Counted from the stretch's first letter, positions 46,951 to 58,576 are shown. The stretch: 64,000 bases of DNA from Nymphaea colorata (GCF_008831285.2 NC_045148.1:12717183-12781182), one strand, 5' to 3'. Numbers and translations are program-made. Notes: generated by a model not told the origin, from the letters alone.

Positions 46951-47776
46951 CTTTGAAAACAAGCGACACAATACAATGTTAAACTAGCTTCATGCATGGT
47001 CTATATCACTAGGTTGGTGTGAGTCCTGCTGCTGCGGTTAACCAAAATATATAGGTATATACACACACAATCACACGTATATATTCCTGCATAAGCATCA
47101 TACATAAAACATTAAAGTAAATATCAGCAGAAAATATATTTATCCAATACCAACATGTTCCATTTGAATAACTTTAAAAAAAAAAAAACTTCATTTTTAA
47201 GCATTGAATTTTGAGATTAATGTAAGCTGTTGATGTGTTAATTAAAGAACACATTAAAACATAAAATTCTCTCTCTGACTTCACATGACAAAAGCATTAA
47301 GTATCTACTATGTGTGTTACATGACAGGCTTGGGAGCAGAAGAGGAGTAAATCAGAAGTTAGAAAGTTCACAGTTATAAATCGTTTGAATCTCTCTCTCT
47401 TCTATATCATATATATATAAAAACTAAATTAACAGGGGTGCGTGATCTACCCTGCCATACTAGTTGCAGCATGGCCTTTTTCTGCCAACATGGGTATAGG
47501 ATCGCAACTATGTAGGTTAAGCCAAGATGTTAAAACTTAAATACTTTATTGAACTGTTCTGGTTGATTTTTTTTTTTTTTTTGTGAAACAATAAGCAGGG
47601 AAGCTGCAAAGTTCTGTCAGATTTGTTTTCTTAGTGATGAGCTTTGTTCATTTCATATAATTCGTACATGCACTGATACTCTCCTTTATACAGGTTGATA
47701 TTTCACTTGATTTTCAATAGGCACTGTTGCATATTACGATGCAAATAAAGTGTGAGATACAGATGAAATGGGCAGC
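46951..47776. other. Non-coding DNA upstream of the micro-exon
   Basis: AT-rich sequence with short A and T runs (47169-47188, 47570-47582). Earlier exons of the minus-strand gene should lie here or beyond but were not recognised. Confidence 0.45.
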
Positions 47777-49130
47777 TGTGTCACACGGACGCTATTATTT
47801 GGCTGCTGCATCTGTGTTGGTGAGACGCGGGTGCGGGTGCGGCCCGGGTTTACACCCAAAAGAAGTCAAGAAGAGTCGAGTGCAGCAAACAGTTTCGTCC
47901 ACTTTGGGGTGCATTCAAACCGCGCCAAGTCTTTTTTTGTCATTGTATTGATATTTTATTTTTAAGTTTTTTTAAGTAAACAAAGAGGCGTTAGGGGCTT
48001 AGGGCATGATCATGCCCTTTTTCTCTCCTACCACCCCATGTGTGACTCTTTCTCTCCTCCCCCATGTGTCCCTCTTTCTCTCCGGCGGAGACTGAAATTT
48101 CTGGTGACTGAAACCGGCAAGTGGGTCAACCAACTGCCGGTGGACGTGTGACGGTTCTCCTAGTGGAATGGCGATTTCTCAGCCTTATTTCTGGTAGTTT
48201 TTCAGTCTTATTTCTGGTGGTTTCTCACCTTATTTCCAGCAGAACGGCAGTTTCTCAGCCTTATTTCCAGCGGTTTACCAGCCGTATGTCCGGCAGTTTA
48301 TCTGTTTGTGGTTTGATTTCTGCAGTCTGCACTTGTAGCCTTATTTCATTTTACAGTTTTTCCATGATATGACAGCCTTATTTCATGGCCACAGGCGCTA
48401 TTTTTGTTTTCTGCTTCAATCAGTTCATGTCATTAACTTATATTTACTGTTTTTGCTGTTTTTATGTGTCTTGTTTTTACTATTTTAGCATGACTTTAAG
48501 TTTCATTTTATTAATTTGTATTTGCTGTTTATATGCCTTGTTTATATTTGCAGTTTTTGCTGTTTTCCTCAGTTTATATTTTGCTGTCTTCTCGTTCCTA
48601 TTTTGCTGTTTTTCTGTATGCTTTATTGCTGCTTTTTTGATATGCAGAATTGCAGTTTTTGTTATTTTGCTGTTTTTCCGTGTGCTTTTATTGCTGGTTT
48701 TTCTTTTTATAGGCAGAATTGTAGATATGCAGCATATAATATGCTCAATGTTTGTACTTCGTAAATTGTAAGCATGTTAATAACTTAATATGTTGTGTAT
48801 TCACATACACAATAGATTATAATTTATAAGTATGTATTATATAATATACGTATATATTATATAATTTACGCATTTATTATGTAATATGTAGTGTAGAGTG
48901 TATAGACTATAGACTATAGTGCATACTCTTAATTTCTTCATTCTTATATATATAGTATATATTTGCAAATTATAATTGTAAATTGAACTCATACTGGTGT
49001 AAATGTGTAACATTATATTTTAGAGTGTAACTTATAGTGTCCATATATAGATGTTACATTTTGTAAATTGTAATTATAATTTATAAATGTTGTTAAATTT
49101 AGATTTTTCATTTTGAAGGTAAACAATAGT

Positions 49131-51110
49131 TGACAAGGAAAGTAAAACAAGTTGTTTCAGATTCTGCAGCAGTAGGTTCTTCATCTAGTGTGAATGATAT
49201 TAACACATCAAGGTCTTCTTCACAACCTGGTGAAGCATATAAAAATGAAGAACCACTATGGAAAGAAATTAAGGTAGTCATGAAATATGTAGATAGTGGT
49301 GGTAGAAATGTACAATTTATGTGTGCACATTGTCAAGTTTCATTTGTATGATCTTACAAGAGTGAAGGCCCATCGTTGAAGTTGCCAAATTTTGGAATTT
49401 GAAAATGGAAAAGCATTTCTATAGAAAAAACTAGAGAGTTGAAAAAGTTGCAAGACCATGCTGATGCAACAAGAATAAAACGAGTACTATTCTGACAAAT
49501 ACTAGCATGATTCCTAAGAGTATTGATAAAAAAAGAAAGACTACAGATACATGTTTTGATTCTTATGGAAGAACAAAATTAGATAAACTGGCCACTAAGT
49601 TTTTCCTTTCTAGCTGCAGTCCTTTCAATGTAGCTCGAAATCCATATTGGAAGAAGTATGTTACTGCACTTGCAAATAGTAAATTATTGGGATATGTACC
49701 CTTCAATCCAAAAAGGTTGCGAACATCACTAAGGTTGAAAAGGGTGAGGTTGAGCAAATTTTAGAAAGACAAATTTGAATTGAACATGGTTGGGGTATTA
49801 ATTGTTTCTGATAGGTGGACAAACATTCAAAGATGTCCACTAATTAATTTTATTGTCATTGCACATGATGAACCAATATTTTTTAAGGCAATTGATGCAT
49901 TTGGAGAATAGAAAGATGCTAAATATTTGAATTGATTATTTGGAGAAGCCATCAAGGAGTTTGGTCCTAATAAGGTAGTGCAGTTCATCACAAAAAATGT
50001 TGTTGTATGCAAAAGTGCTGGACTGACTCTGAGGTATGATTTTTCACATGTCATTTGGACTTCATGTGTTGCAGATACTCTAAATGTAAGACTAAAGGAC
50101 GTATGCAATCCTCCAAGTCATGAAGCATATCCTCACGGATATGGGCTATTCTCATAGATTCAAGATATAGAAAGACGTGCAAGAAATATTAGAAATTTCA
50201 TCGTCAATCACCAGCATGCATTGTTTCTTTTTGGTAATTACTCTGATTTAAGATTGTTAAAAGTTGTAGAGGCACAATTTGCTTCAACGATTGTCATCTT
50301 GAGAGGAATTTAAAGAGTGCAGGATGCATTGATTCAAATGGTGGTTAGTAGAGAGTGGAGCTTCTATCGTGCTAAAGATGTGCCTAAAGCTCAAGCAATT
50401 AAAAACATATTGTGGATGATAAATAGTGGGATAAAATTGCATACTTTTTGGCTTTTACATAGCAAAATTGGTGCATGTTGAGAGTAATTGATAAAGATGA
50501 CCGACGCTTCATAAAGTTTTGGCAATGTAGGATGATGTGATTGAGCAAATTAAATATGTAGTTTTTAAGAAAGAGAAGAAAGACATTGCACTTGATAATT
50601 CAGAGTTTTTTTATCGCATACATATAATATTAGTGGAAAGATGGGATAAGAGCAATACTCTCTTGCATTGCATGGCTCATTCTTTAAAAATCCCAAGTAT
50701 TCCACAAAAAAATGTACAAAAGGAGCTCCTGGATGTGTCGCTCCAAATCTTGATAGAGAATTATCTAGGAATAGAATATCATGTGTGGAGAGACTTTTTG
50801 CAGATTCTTATATCAAAAGACAAGCGATTTGTGAATATTCAAAGTTTTCTTTAGGAGAATTTAATTCTGAAGATAAAGCAACAACAAGAGAAAATATGGC
50901 TGTGGATGTCCCATAGATCATAAATGCCTGTTCTCAAAAAACTTATAATGGGAGTACCGTCACAGCATGTTACATCATCGTGTTACAAAAGAAATTGGAG
51001 CACATATGCTCATATACAAAACATTAAAAGGAATAAAATCATTAGCCAACATACAGACTGTAGAGGACTTGGTTTTTGTGTACTATAATTTGCATCTTCT
51101 TTCAAGGAAA
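49131..51110 (+). pseudogene. hAT transposase with BED finger and DUF659 region
   Basis: The frame from about 49131 has no ATG (it opens at TTG) and encodes a BED-type zinc finger: PLWKEIKVVMKY ... NVQFMCAHCQVSF, ended by a stop where the rest of the finger should lie. PFNVARNPYWKKYVTALANS follows near 49625, and then NPKRLRTSL. A DUF659-type core at 49790-50100 reads VSDRWTNIQRCPLINFIV, with stops at about 49909 and 49937. Further hAT-like sequence with the catalytic-domain C-terminal region runs to about 50460 (WSFYRAKDVPKAQAIKNILW). The dimerisation tail appears near 51060-51110 (LVFVYYNLHLLSRKKN). At least five stops or frameshifts show it is dead. hAT enzymes cut and paste DNA with 8-bp duplications. 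Confidence 0.85.
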
Positions 51111-51176
51111 AAGAATACACGTATTTCTTTATGTTGTTTTGCTTTAATCATTTTCTTGTGTTGTATTAGATTTGCC

Positions 51177-51177
51177 A

Positions 51178-51239
<62 letters not shown>

Positions 51240-51240
51240 A
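51177..51240. repeat. Compound ATT/AT/AAT microsatellite, self-complementary
   Basis: About ten TTA units, an AT run, then about six AAT units make one long palindromic tract just inside the right end of the hAT element. Confidence 0.92.
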
Positions 51241-52311
51241 AATACGCTTGCCACACCGCCGCACCTAAATTTTTTGTGATGTCCCACTCCGGCACCCACA
51301 CCCAGCACGTATGTGAGATAGGTGGGTAGTGTTAATATTTATCATTTGCATGTTTTCTATTTTTTTAATTTGATGGAATTATATGTATGAACTATTAAAC
51401 TTGTAAAGCATGTGGTTTGGTTTGTGCATTATTGTCTAAACTTTGCAACTTTGAGTTTTTGCAGATTGTGCATTATATGTATATATGTTTGTGCATATTT
51501 GTATATATACCCTGCTATACCCCTGTATCCATATTTTCTGAACTTGTTGTGTCTAAACCCATATTGTCACACTTGGACCCATGTGATTTAGCATAAAACT
51601 TAAATTGTTCATAAACATAGTTGCAAAAATATAGTTCCCGAGCTTCTATTGGTGGGATTCTTTAAGGATATTTTGGGCAAAGTAATTTAACTTGGGAAAA
51701 TTTCAGAATTAAGAAATTTTAAATATATAAAGATAATCCAATTAAGAGCTTCATACTATATTCCTTACAACCATATTGAAAAAATTCAAAACAGCTTTTA
51801 AAATTTAAAATAAACCAAAAATAGAAACATACACAAAAATACATTACAAACAATGTTTTTATATGAGGAAACATCATGATATTTTCAAAATATCGCATGT
51901 TTATAGGACTAATCTAATAAAACTTGTGTGTTTATCAGAAATCGGGAAACATCCAACAAAGTCTAATATGCATACGTGTAACCAACCCTTGACATCATTG
52001 GTAATTGGATTAGAGAGGTGCAGCAGTAACCAGACTTGCACCAGCACCTTTTCTTTCCTTCACTTTTGTGTGTGTACGTGCCTTATATACATACAACACC
52101 ACAATTTCGGGAGCAGATGGAGATGTGTGGGTAGGTAGGTTAGTGTGTGTTCATACATATAACAACACCCCCCCCCCCCCCAAAAAAAAAAAAAAAGAGT
52201 CTTCCTCCTCCCTAAATGTAATCTAATGAAAGGCGAGGATGAGGATGGAGATAATAATATGAGCCATGTCAAAATTTGGAGGTCAAGACATTAGTAGTCA
52301 AAAGAGAACCC

Positions 52312-52435
52312 AAGCTTAGGCACTAGGCTAGGCAGCTAGGCAACTAGGCAACCCACCTAGACGCAATCGCCTTGGTGGGATACCTAGTCACCACCTAGGT
52401 CCACCAAGCCAGGTGCCTAGGTGATGCCAGTCTGG
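52312..52435. repeat. CTAGGCA/GCCTAGGTG-rich repeat
   Basis: Many overlapping CTAGGC, CTAGGCA and reverse-complement CCTAGGTG words occur within about 120 bp, giving mirrored halves around 52370. It looks like a small foldback or MITE remnant, but ends are not defined. Confidence 0.5.
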
Positions 52436-52701
52436 CTAATGGCCATCCCTCAGGCAAGATCTGGCCTTCCAAGAGTAATTGTCAACCATTGTCACAAATA
52501 TTATTGTCAGGTTTTAAATGGTGAGGCTTTACGTGAGTATTTTTCAGTAAAGTTGTTTTTCTCAAAAAAAATATTGGAAATTTAGAAACTATACATACAA
52601 TACAAGCTATGTATTACACAATACATGCGCTACACATACTTATACACCACTTGTTTACAATACAAGTTGTGCATCGTAACTTCAAATTCAAAAAGCGATG
52701 A

Positions 52702-52741
52702 TATGTATCATACGATACAGCCCTGTATCATATGATACATA
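52702..52741. repeat. 40-bp near-perfect palindrome
   Basis: Arms of 19 bp (52702-52720 and 52723-52741) pair with one mismatch around a two-base centre CC. Each arm itself contains a palindromic core, GTATCATACGATAC (one mismatch) and GTATCATATGATAC (perfect). Confidence 0.93.
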
Positions 52742-52789
52742 CAACACTGGTTGCAAAAGCCCCACCACATAAGGATCCAAAATTATAAA

Positions 52790-53414
52790 ACAGGTTGTTA
52801 TGTCTTAATAGAATTTTCAAAGTTGCATTTTAAGATTGTCAAGCTCACAATGAGTTTGCAAGGTTTCCTACAAAAAGTGCAGAAGATATCTCTGCACTTG
52901 TAAATAAAGCTAATTATCAACATATTACTTGGTAGGTTAAACGTGGGCATGCTTGTCCTACTCTTCAATACCTTGTTGGTAAGATTACTAGTTTAACCTG
53001 CTATATTTTCATGTTGTGAGAATTGTATACATTCACAATATTAAAAGAAATAATCCCACAAGCAAGCAAGCAAAGGATTTGGTTTGTATGCATTCTAACC
53101 TTCAGCTTCTTTCACGAATCAAAAATGAATATAGGTAACTAAATATATGATTTACCGACAACAAATGCTTATCTTATTTACATGTTTTTGTGTATTTGGT
53201 AATGCTTATACTTTGGCTTTGCCGATTGTGTTATAAGGAAGGAATCACCAATAATTGGGAAGTGAATGTTGTGCAATTTAACTTGGAAGGAGATGATAAG
53301 CTTGAATTTGTGAACTCAGAGTTCCATGAACCTTCTACTCCATCATCTTCTAATGTAAGAGAGGAGAAGGAAGAGGAGGGAGAGGAGATGGAGGAGGAGG
53401 AGACAAAAACATGA
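52790..53414 (+). pseudogene. hAT transposase C-terminal fragment
   Basis: Near 53070-53135 the plus strand encodes KDLVCMHSNLQLLSRIKNEY, the hallmark of the hAT dimerisation tail. After an in-frame interruption, 53190-53414 continues with a tail holding NNWEVNVVQF, an acidic FHEPSTPSS segment and a Glu-rich end. Such acidic tails are usual after the dimerisation region in this transposase group. The rest of the transposase is missing, and upstream sequence (52850-52980) is only weakly transposase-like. Confidence 0.65.
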
Positions 53415-53588
53415 TAATTATGATGTTTGTATGATAAATAATGTTCTCTTTCAAACTTTAATTGGATGGGATTACATGTACAAACTATTATTAATTTTGT
53501 GGAGTATGCACCTTGGCATTAAGAAGTTTGCATGTGTTTATAATTGACTTTTTATGGATTTTATAAATGTCTATATATATGTGTGTCT

Positions 53589-53589
<1 letters not shown>

Positions 53590-53624
<35 letters not shown>

Positions 53625-53634
53625 GAGAGAGAGA
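53590..53634. repeat. CA / TA / GA microsatellite
   Basis: Consecutive AC, AT and GA dinucleotide runs. Confidence 0.92.
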
Positions 53635-53880
53635 GCAAAAGAGTAAACTCTAACTCAAGGTTCATGCATACTTGGGACGGGACAGCCCACTAAGGTCGTC
53701 TAATCCCTCAGATCAGACAGCCCCATGGGCCCTTTTTTTTCTCCTTCAACCATCAATACCATGGTAGGTGCTCTCAAGTGGCACCTGCTAAGGGAGGGGG
53801 GATCTATTGGGCAGCGGGAGAGATAGAGCACCACCCCCTTCCTCCCATGATATAAAGTCAAAGGAGGAATACATACATAC

Positions 53881-54842
53881 TAAGTCACATGGACGCTGCA
53901 AAGTGACTGCTGCACCCCGTGTCGACACGACTTGGGTGCGGGTGTGGCTCGGATTCGACCCAACACAAATCAACAAGAGTCGGGTGCGGCAGACCGCACC
54001 CAATCATTTTCGTCCATTGTGGACACGCACCCGACTCGTGTTTGACTCGAGTCGGGTGTGGTCAAACCGTATCAAATCTATTTTCAACCTTTTCGATATT
54101 TTTTATTTTAAAAATCTTTAACGTTAAAAAGAGGGTTTAGGGCATGATCGTATACCCTCTTCCTCCCCTCCAGTGCGCTCTTCCCTTGCGTGGGTTTTGC
54201 TGGTTTCACTGAAGCATCTATCAGAATGGAAAGTCATTTCCGGCAACTGAGTGGGTCAAACGACGGCCGGCAGCAACGTGCGATTGGTCTTCGAGTGGAA
54301 CAAAAGACTTGTGTGCCCTATTGCAGTAGTATTGTCGTCTGCATCTTTCTCAACCCTATTTTCAATAAAACGACAATTTTCCTATTTGTTTTTGGCTTTA
54401 TTCTGCCATCTGCACTTCCTCATTGCACTCTTGAGTTTGTATCTCATTTTGTTGTGCAAGCGATTCAACTAACGACCCATAGCCTAGGTGCTTCTATTTT
54501 TGTGCTTTATGCTTAAATCAGTAAATGTTCATATTAGACCATTAGTTTTTTCACTTTCTTAGTTTTGTGTTTTGCTGCAACCACTGCTATTTCTTGTTTA
54601 GCATTTTTTTTCCATTTCTATGTTTGGTCCTGGTTTTGTTGTTTTTTGTTTACTTGTTTCATATTTGTACGTTGTAAGCATGTTAATGCTTAATATGTTA
54701 CATTCATATATGCAAATGTGTGTGTGTATATATAATATATTAATTATAACAAATAAACATTTTCGCCGCACCGCTGCACCTAAATTTTTGGGGATGTGCC
54801 CGCTTCGGCACCCACACCCGCACCCCGCACCTATGTGACATA
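53881..54842 (+). mobile_element. Short hAT deletion derivative (non-autonomous)
   Basis: The left end TAAGTCACATGGACGCTGC and the right end CACCTATGTGACATA are inverted copies of one another over the TCACAT core, and both match the larger hAT at 47777-51320. Shared internal blocks include GCGGGTG, GAGTCG.GTGC, TTTCGTCCA, AGGGCATGATC and, on the right, GCACCTAAATTTTT, CGGCACCCACACC. The element encodes no transposase and is about 960 bp. A TA/TG microsatellite sits inside its right end. Clear 8-bp flanks could not be identified because the right flank is a TA tract. Confidence 0.8.

Positions 54843-54924
<82 letters not shown>
54843..54924. repeat. TA microsatellite, about 80 bp
   Basis: Almost pure TA repeats immediately right of the short hAT element. 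It creates a spurious Tyr-Ile repeat frame on the minus strand. Confidence 0.97.
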
Positions 54925-54926
<2 letters not shown>

Positions 54927-55255
54927 TGATATCAAGTTGAAGGAGAAATACACACACACACACACGACCTCATTATACCCCAAACCTACAATTTTCAAAA
55001 AAAGGCATGTCCGGACCCATACCACAATGTATGAAATATATGAACCCATACCATAGCTGCACCCACGGGACATGGATCCACAATAAAAAGGGAAGTAAAC
55101 TAGAAATAAGAGGTTGAATAACTCGATATAACATGCAATTGAGACAAAGGTAGTAAGTTAATAAAGACTTGCTTTATAAGTTGAATGGTAACCCACTAAT
55201 ATATAGTTGTTTTATAATATATATTTGCAAATTTTCTCTTACTTATTTTAGGAAA

Positions 55256-55495
55256 TTAGAAAAAAATTTGACAAAAAAACATAGAAATCATCTTGATCCT
55301 ATCAGTTCAGCAACTTCAATGTGCTAGATGTATGGGTTAAAGAAGAACCTGCCACCATATTTGGAGAGAAAAATTTTGAACAGTTCAACATCGAACATGC
55401 CGAGGACATTAATCATGACCATATACATCGGGAAGGATGTTGAATTAGAAGAAGATGATGCAAATGACACTAAGAATGAAGTTGATGATGGATGA
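55256..55495 (+). pseudogene. hAT transposase tail fragment
   Basis: The plus strand encodes NHLDPISSATS, then in the same sense LDVWVKEEPATIFGEKNFEQ and IEHAEDINHDHIH, with a frameshift between. The DPI...W..EE.P pattern is characteristic of the extreme C-terminus of hAT transposases. It may be the continuation of the fragment at 52790-53414, separated by the short hAT insertion. Confidence 0.55.
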
Positions 55496-56086
55496 TGACA
55501 TTTTCTTTTATTATTTGCATCAAACAGGGTCATTTCATGATGTATAAGACTCTAAAATTATTTTTGATGTGTTATGACGTTATGCATGTTAAATTCATTG
55601 ATGTTCATTGTTATATTTGTCGTGAGAAAAGAAATAAAACAACATTGGTATTATTTTGCAACTTTATTAAATAGGGAGGTTCACTTATTATTTATTACAC
55701 ATTTGATGTACTTAAACGTTATTTCCCTAAATCTCTATTTAAGTGAGAGGAAGGGATAAACTAAAGAAGGGTTTGACTTTCTCTCTCTCTATTGTGTTCA
55801 ACATTGTTAAGTGCAGACCTAACAAATGAGTTTCTAAGTTTCGCTTATTTCTGTTATTTTCTGCCTTTCGTGTTTTCAGCTTAAGTATTTCTTTCATGCA
55901 ATGGGTCGGGTCCAGTTAGGCCTGTCTTAAACCCAACCCATCATGTTATGTATTTAAGCACAATTAAGGGAATTAAATCCTAGTGAAGAAGATTACATTT
56001 CGTGAGAGAAGTTGGGCTTCCAGTGAGTTGAGGTGTTAGCGCAGAATTCTGCGTAGAGGAGACCGATAGCTGCGTGAGGGCTATCA
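55496..56086 (+). repeat. Non-coding DNA, right part probably the 5' LTR of the gypsy relic
   Basis: The segment ends GGGCTATCA at 56086, directly before a tRNA primer site, so its right part is an LTR. A plausible start lies between 55790 and 55915, but no clean TG was fixed. GGGCTTC and TGTTAGCG words near 56010-56045 echo the LTR at 10357-10573. Confidence 0.5.
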
Positions 56087-56098
56087 AGGTATCATAGC
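56087..56098 (+). other. Primer-binding site of the plus-strand gypsy relic
   Basis: AGGTATCATAGC matches the initiator-Met tRNA site TGGTATCAGAGC at ten of twelve bases and precedes gag. Confidence 0.7.
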
Positions 56099-56115
56099 AT
56101 GGTAGCAGCAAGACT

Positions 56116-58002
56116 ATGGCCGAGAGGATCACGGCAAGGGATGCAGTCGCAGCGGTGGAACACCACCGAAACCAAGTGGAGGCGACGATAGATGGCCTAG
56201 AAGGGCGGATGCACATGATGGATCAGCGCTTGGATGCGGTGGATGCACGGTTGGAAACCCTGATTGCTGAGCAGCAAATGATGGCAACTCTATTGCGCGA
56301 AAATCTCCGACAAGGTATGCAGCGTTCCCCTAATTCAGATAAGACACAGTCGGACGACCGAAGGGGACACGTTTGGCTAGCGAACGGAGCAGGGGGAGCA
56401 GCCTGGAAGCCCTTGAAGATGTTCCAAGGTTCACGGGAGACGATCCTGTAAGTTGGGTGTTCCATGCAAAACAGTACTTCGAGTGCCAGGGAATCGTCAG
56501 AGAACAAAGGGTGAATCAAGTTGTCATGTACTTTGAAGGTGCAGCAATCCACTAGTATCACTGGCTGTTGTCGCACGAGAAACCATATTCGGAAACCATG
56601 GTCAAAGATCACCACCCATTTTGGACCATCGGCATACCTTGATTACAATGTCGAGTTATCAAGAATTAGACAAACAAGTACGGTGGTAAAGTATCAAGAA
56701 AATTTTGAAGCTCTTTCAAACATGGTGCGTGGCTAGCCCATCGAGGCCCTGATTGGAGCATTTGTAGGAGGGCTTAAGGATGAACTAAGAATCGAGGTCC
56801 AGGCTATGAAACCTAAAACCTTGTTAGAATGCTTCGAAATTGCTCATATGGTGGAAGAGAAATACCGACGACTGCACATTACGAATAGGAGTCTATCGGC
56901 AAGAACTGGTTGGATGTTAAGGGCAATCAGCATGAACCATTGAAGACAGAAGTTTCCCTTATGTAGCGACGAGGACCAAGCCTGGCAATGTGCCTCGACA
57001 AGTCATGAGACATCTAACAGCTGAGCAAATAAAAGAAAAATGACGTCAAGGCATATGCTTTCACTGCGATCGTCCCTGGGTATCGGGGCATAATTGCAGA
57101 AGACTACACATGTATCTCGTAGAGGAAAAGGAAGATCCACCATATGCTTGTGAGGACTCGTCCATAGTCGTTGACATAGCAGCTCCTGTGGAGGAGATGA
57201 TGCCAGAAATATCATTGCATGCTCTTGCAGGAGATGAGGTTCTTCAATTGATGCGTGTGGAAGGTAAATTGTGTGGCCGAAGGGTTAGTGTGTTAATAGA
57301 CACGGGCTCAATTCACAATTTCATTTGCGAGAAGTCTACCCGAGCCTTGGGTTGCAGTGTGGAAACACAACCAGCGTTTGATGTCATGGTAGGCGATGGC
57401 AGCACATTGAAATGGAGAGGTAAGTACCATCTAGAGATACTAGAGATACAGGGCCTTCGCTTTCCAGTCCAATTGCATATCCTTGCTATGGTTGGTGCTG
57501 ACTTAGTACTGGGCATCCAATGGCTACGTAAGATTGGAGAGGTGGTATGGAACTTCATGGGCATGAAAATGCAGTTTAGGGTGGTATGGAACTTCATGGG
57601 CATGAAAATGCAGTTTAGGAGACCAACAAACGATCTGTTAATACTCGAAGTGACCCCTAAACGACCTTGTGAAGAGGGCCCGGCTGCCCGTACAATGAAA
57701 GGACCCACTGCCATGTTTCTTTTGCTGTCCGCGCAAGTACCATATGAAGCTGAAACTGATAATTAGTACAGGTCTGAAGCCTACAGAACAACATTGAATG
57801 AACTCTTGAACGAGTTCCAGCCAGTTTTTAGAGCCCCAACTACGCTGCCCCCTACGCGGAATCATGAGCACCGCATTGAGTTACAACCTGGGTCAGAACC
57901 AGTGAAGTCCAGACCTTATCGTTAAAGTCAAGTGCAGCGAGAAACACTGGAGCAGTTGGTGCAAGAGATGTTGCAAACAGGGGTTATTCAACCGACTGAC
58001 TC
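56116..58002 (+). pseudogene. Ty3/gypsy relic: gag, protease and RT N-terminal part
   Basis: Gag starts MAERITARDAVAAVEHHRNQ at 56116. It shifts frame near 56400 into LEALEDVPRFTGDDPVSW and continues with stops (YLDYNVELSRIRQ near 56640, LIGAFVGGLKDELRIEVQAM near 56750). A knuckle CFHCDRPWVSGHNCRRLH lies near 57060. Protease (57110-57766) has VLIDTGSIHNF, VGDGSTL and LVLGIQWLRKIGE, with an in-frame 39-bp tandem duplication at 57542-57619. The pre-RT segment (FQPVFRAPTTLPPTR, RETLEQLVQEMLQTGVIQP) ends abruptly at about 58002, so RT, RNase H and integrase are gone. It is a sister of the minus-strand relic at 8057-10340. Confidence 0.88.
57542..57619 (+). repeat. 39-bp in-frame tandem duplication in gypsy protease
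   Basis: Two identical 39-bp units each encode VVWNFMGMKMQFR, so 13 residues are doubled without a frame change. Confidence 0.95.
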
Positions 58003-58211
58003 CTTATATTTTGTGATCTTGTTTCTTGTACTCTGCAGTGCTAGTTTTCTACTGCCTCTATGCATATTTGTCTTAGAAAAGAGAGTTTTTCAAAAAGGAG
58101 AATTTTTTTTTATTTTGGTGTCCCGATCTGTTGTTGTTTGGAAAAGCTTTCTTGTTTTGTTCTCCTGTATTTTTAAAATCTTGCAGAAATTATTTTTATA
58201 AATATTTTTAC
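58003..58211. other. Unassigned DNA between gypsy breakpoint and copia E
   Basis: T-rich sequence without a recognised gene. It is the left target of copia E, and the same target resumes at 63348. Confidence 0.5.
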
Positions 58212-58493
58212 TGTAGAAATATGCAACGGAAGAGAGAAACAGAGAAGGAACACACGATGTACGTGGAAAACCTCAAGAAGAGGTGAAAAACCACGGAGAA
58301 GCTCTAACCTAAGGGCAAAACCGCAACCCTAGGAGAGAAAATTATATCCACTTAATCAACAAATTTACAATAGGTGGAGTATAAGAGAGAGAGGTAGAGA
58401 GCCCGCCTAGGGTACCGAGCTAGCCTCGGTATACGCGCCCATGGGACCGGGTCCATATCCGGACCCGGTTCCCTATTACAAGATATTCTAACA
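58212..58493 (-). repeat. Copia E 3' LTR (282 bp)
   Basis: TG...CA ends; the 5' end in element orientation is TGTTAGAATATC. It contains a GGGACCGGGTCC-like GC-rich block shared with the LTR remnant at 2160-2390. Confidence 0.95.
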
Positions 58494-58505
58494 CTCCCCC
58501 TCAAG
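58494..58505 (-). other. Copia E polypurine tract
   Basis: CTCCCCCTCAAG reads CTTGAGGGGGAG on the minus strand and touches the 3' LTR. Confidence 0.92.
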
Positions 58506-58576
58506 TTTGGCATACATGTCGAACATGCCAAGCTTGCTAACATTCTTTTCAAATTGAGATGTACATAGGGCTTTAG

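Larger units (their letters stand above)
47777..51320 (+). mobile_element. hAT transposon, full length but broken
   Basis: The left end TGTGTCACACGGACGC and the right end, which reads TATCTCACATACGTGC on the minus strand, form imperfect terminal inverted repeats. Sub-terminal GC-rich sequence (CGGGTGCGGGTGCGGCCCGGG on the left, GGCACCCACACCCAGCACG on the right) is also mirrored. Both ends are shared with the short element at 53881-54842. The interior encodes a damaged hAT transposase. Candidate 8-bp flanks TGGGCAGC (47769-47776) and TGGGTAGT (51323-51330) match at six of eight, but with a two-base offset, so end positions are approximate. Confidence 0.78.
51321..52789. other. Non-coding DNA with low-complexity patches
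   Basis: Contains a poly-C then poly-A run at about 52168-52196, CTAGG-rich repeat sequence at about 52312-52435 and a palindrome at 52702-52741. No gene recognised. Confidence 0.5.

Noticed and set aside
48121-48771. Hydrophobic Phe/Cys-rich frames that look like membrane proteins
   Set aside because: They lie in the T-rich leader of the hAT element. Composition alone explains the hydrophobicity, and no homologous motif is visible.
54598-54963. Open frame with a long Tyr-Ile repeat
   Set aside because: It is the translation of a TA microsatellite beside the short hAT element, not a gene.
57313-57714. 133-codon minus-strand frame
   Set aside because: Antisense of the gypsy protease, including its 39-bp duplication.
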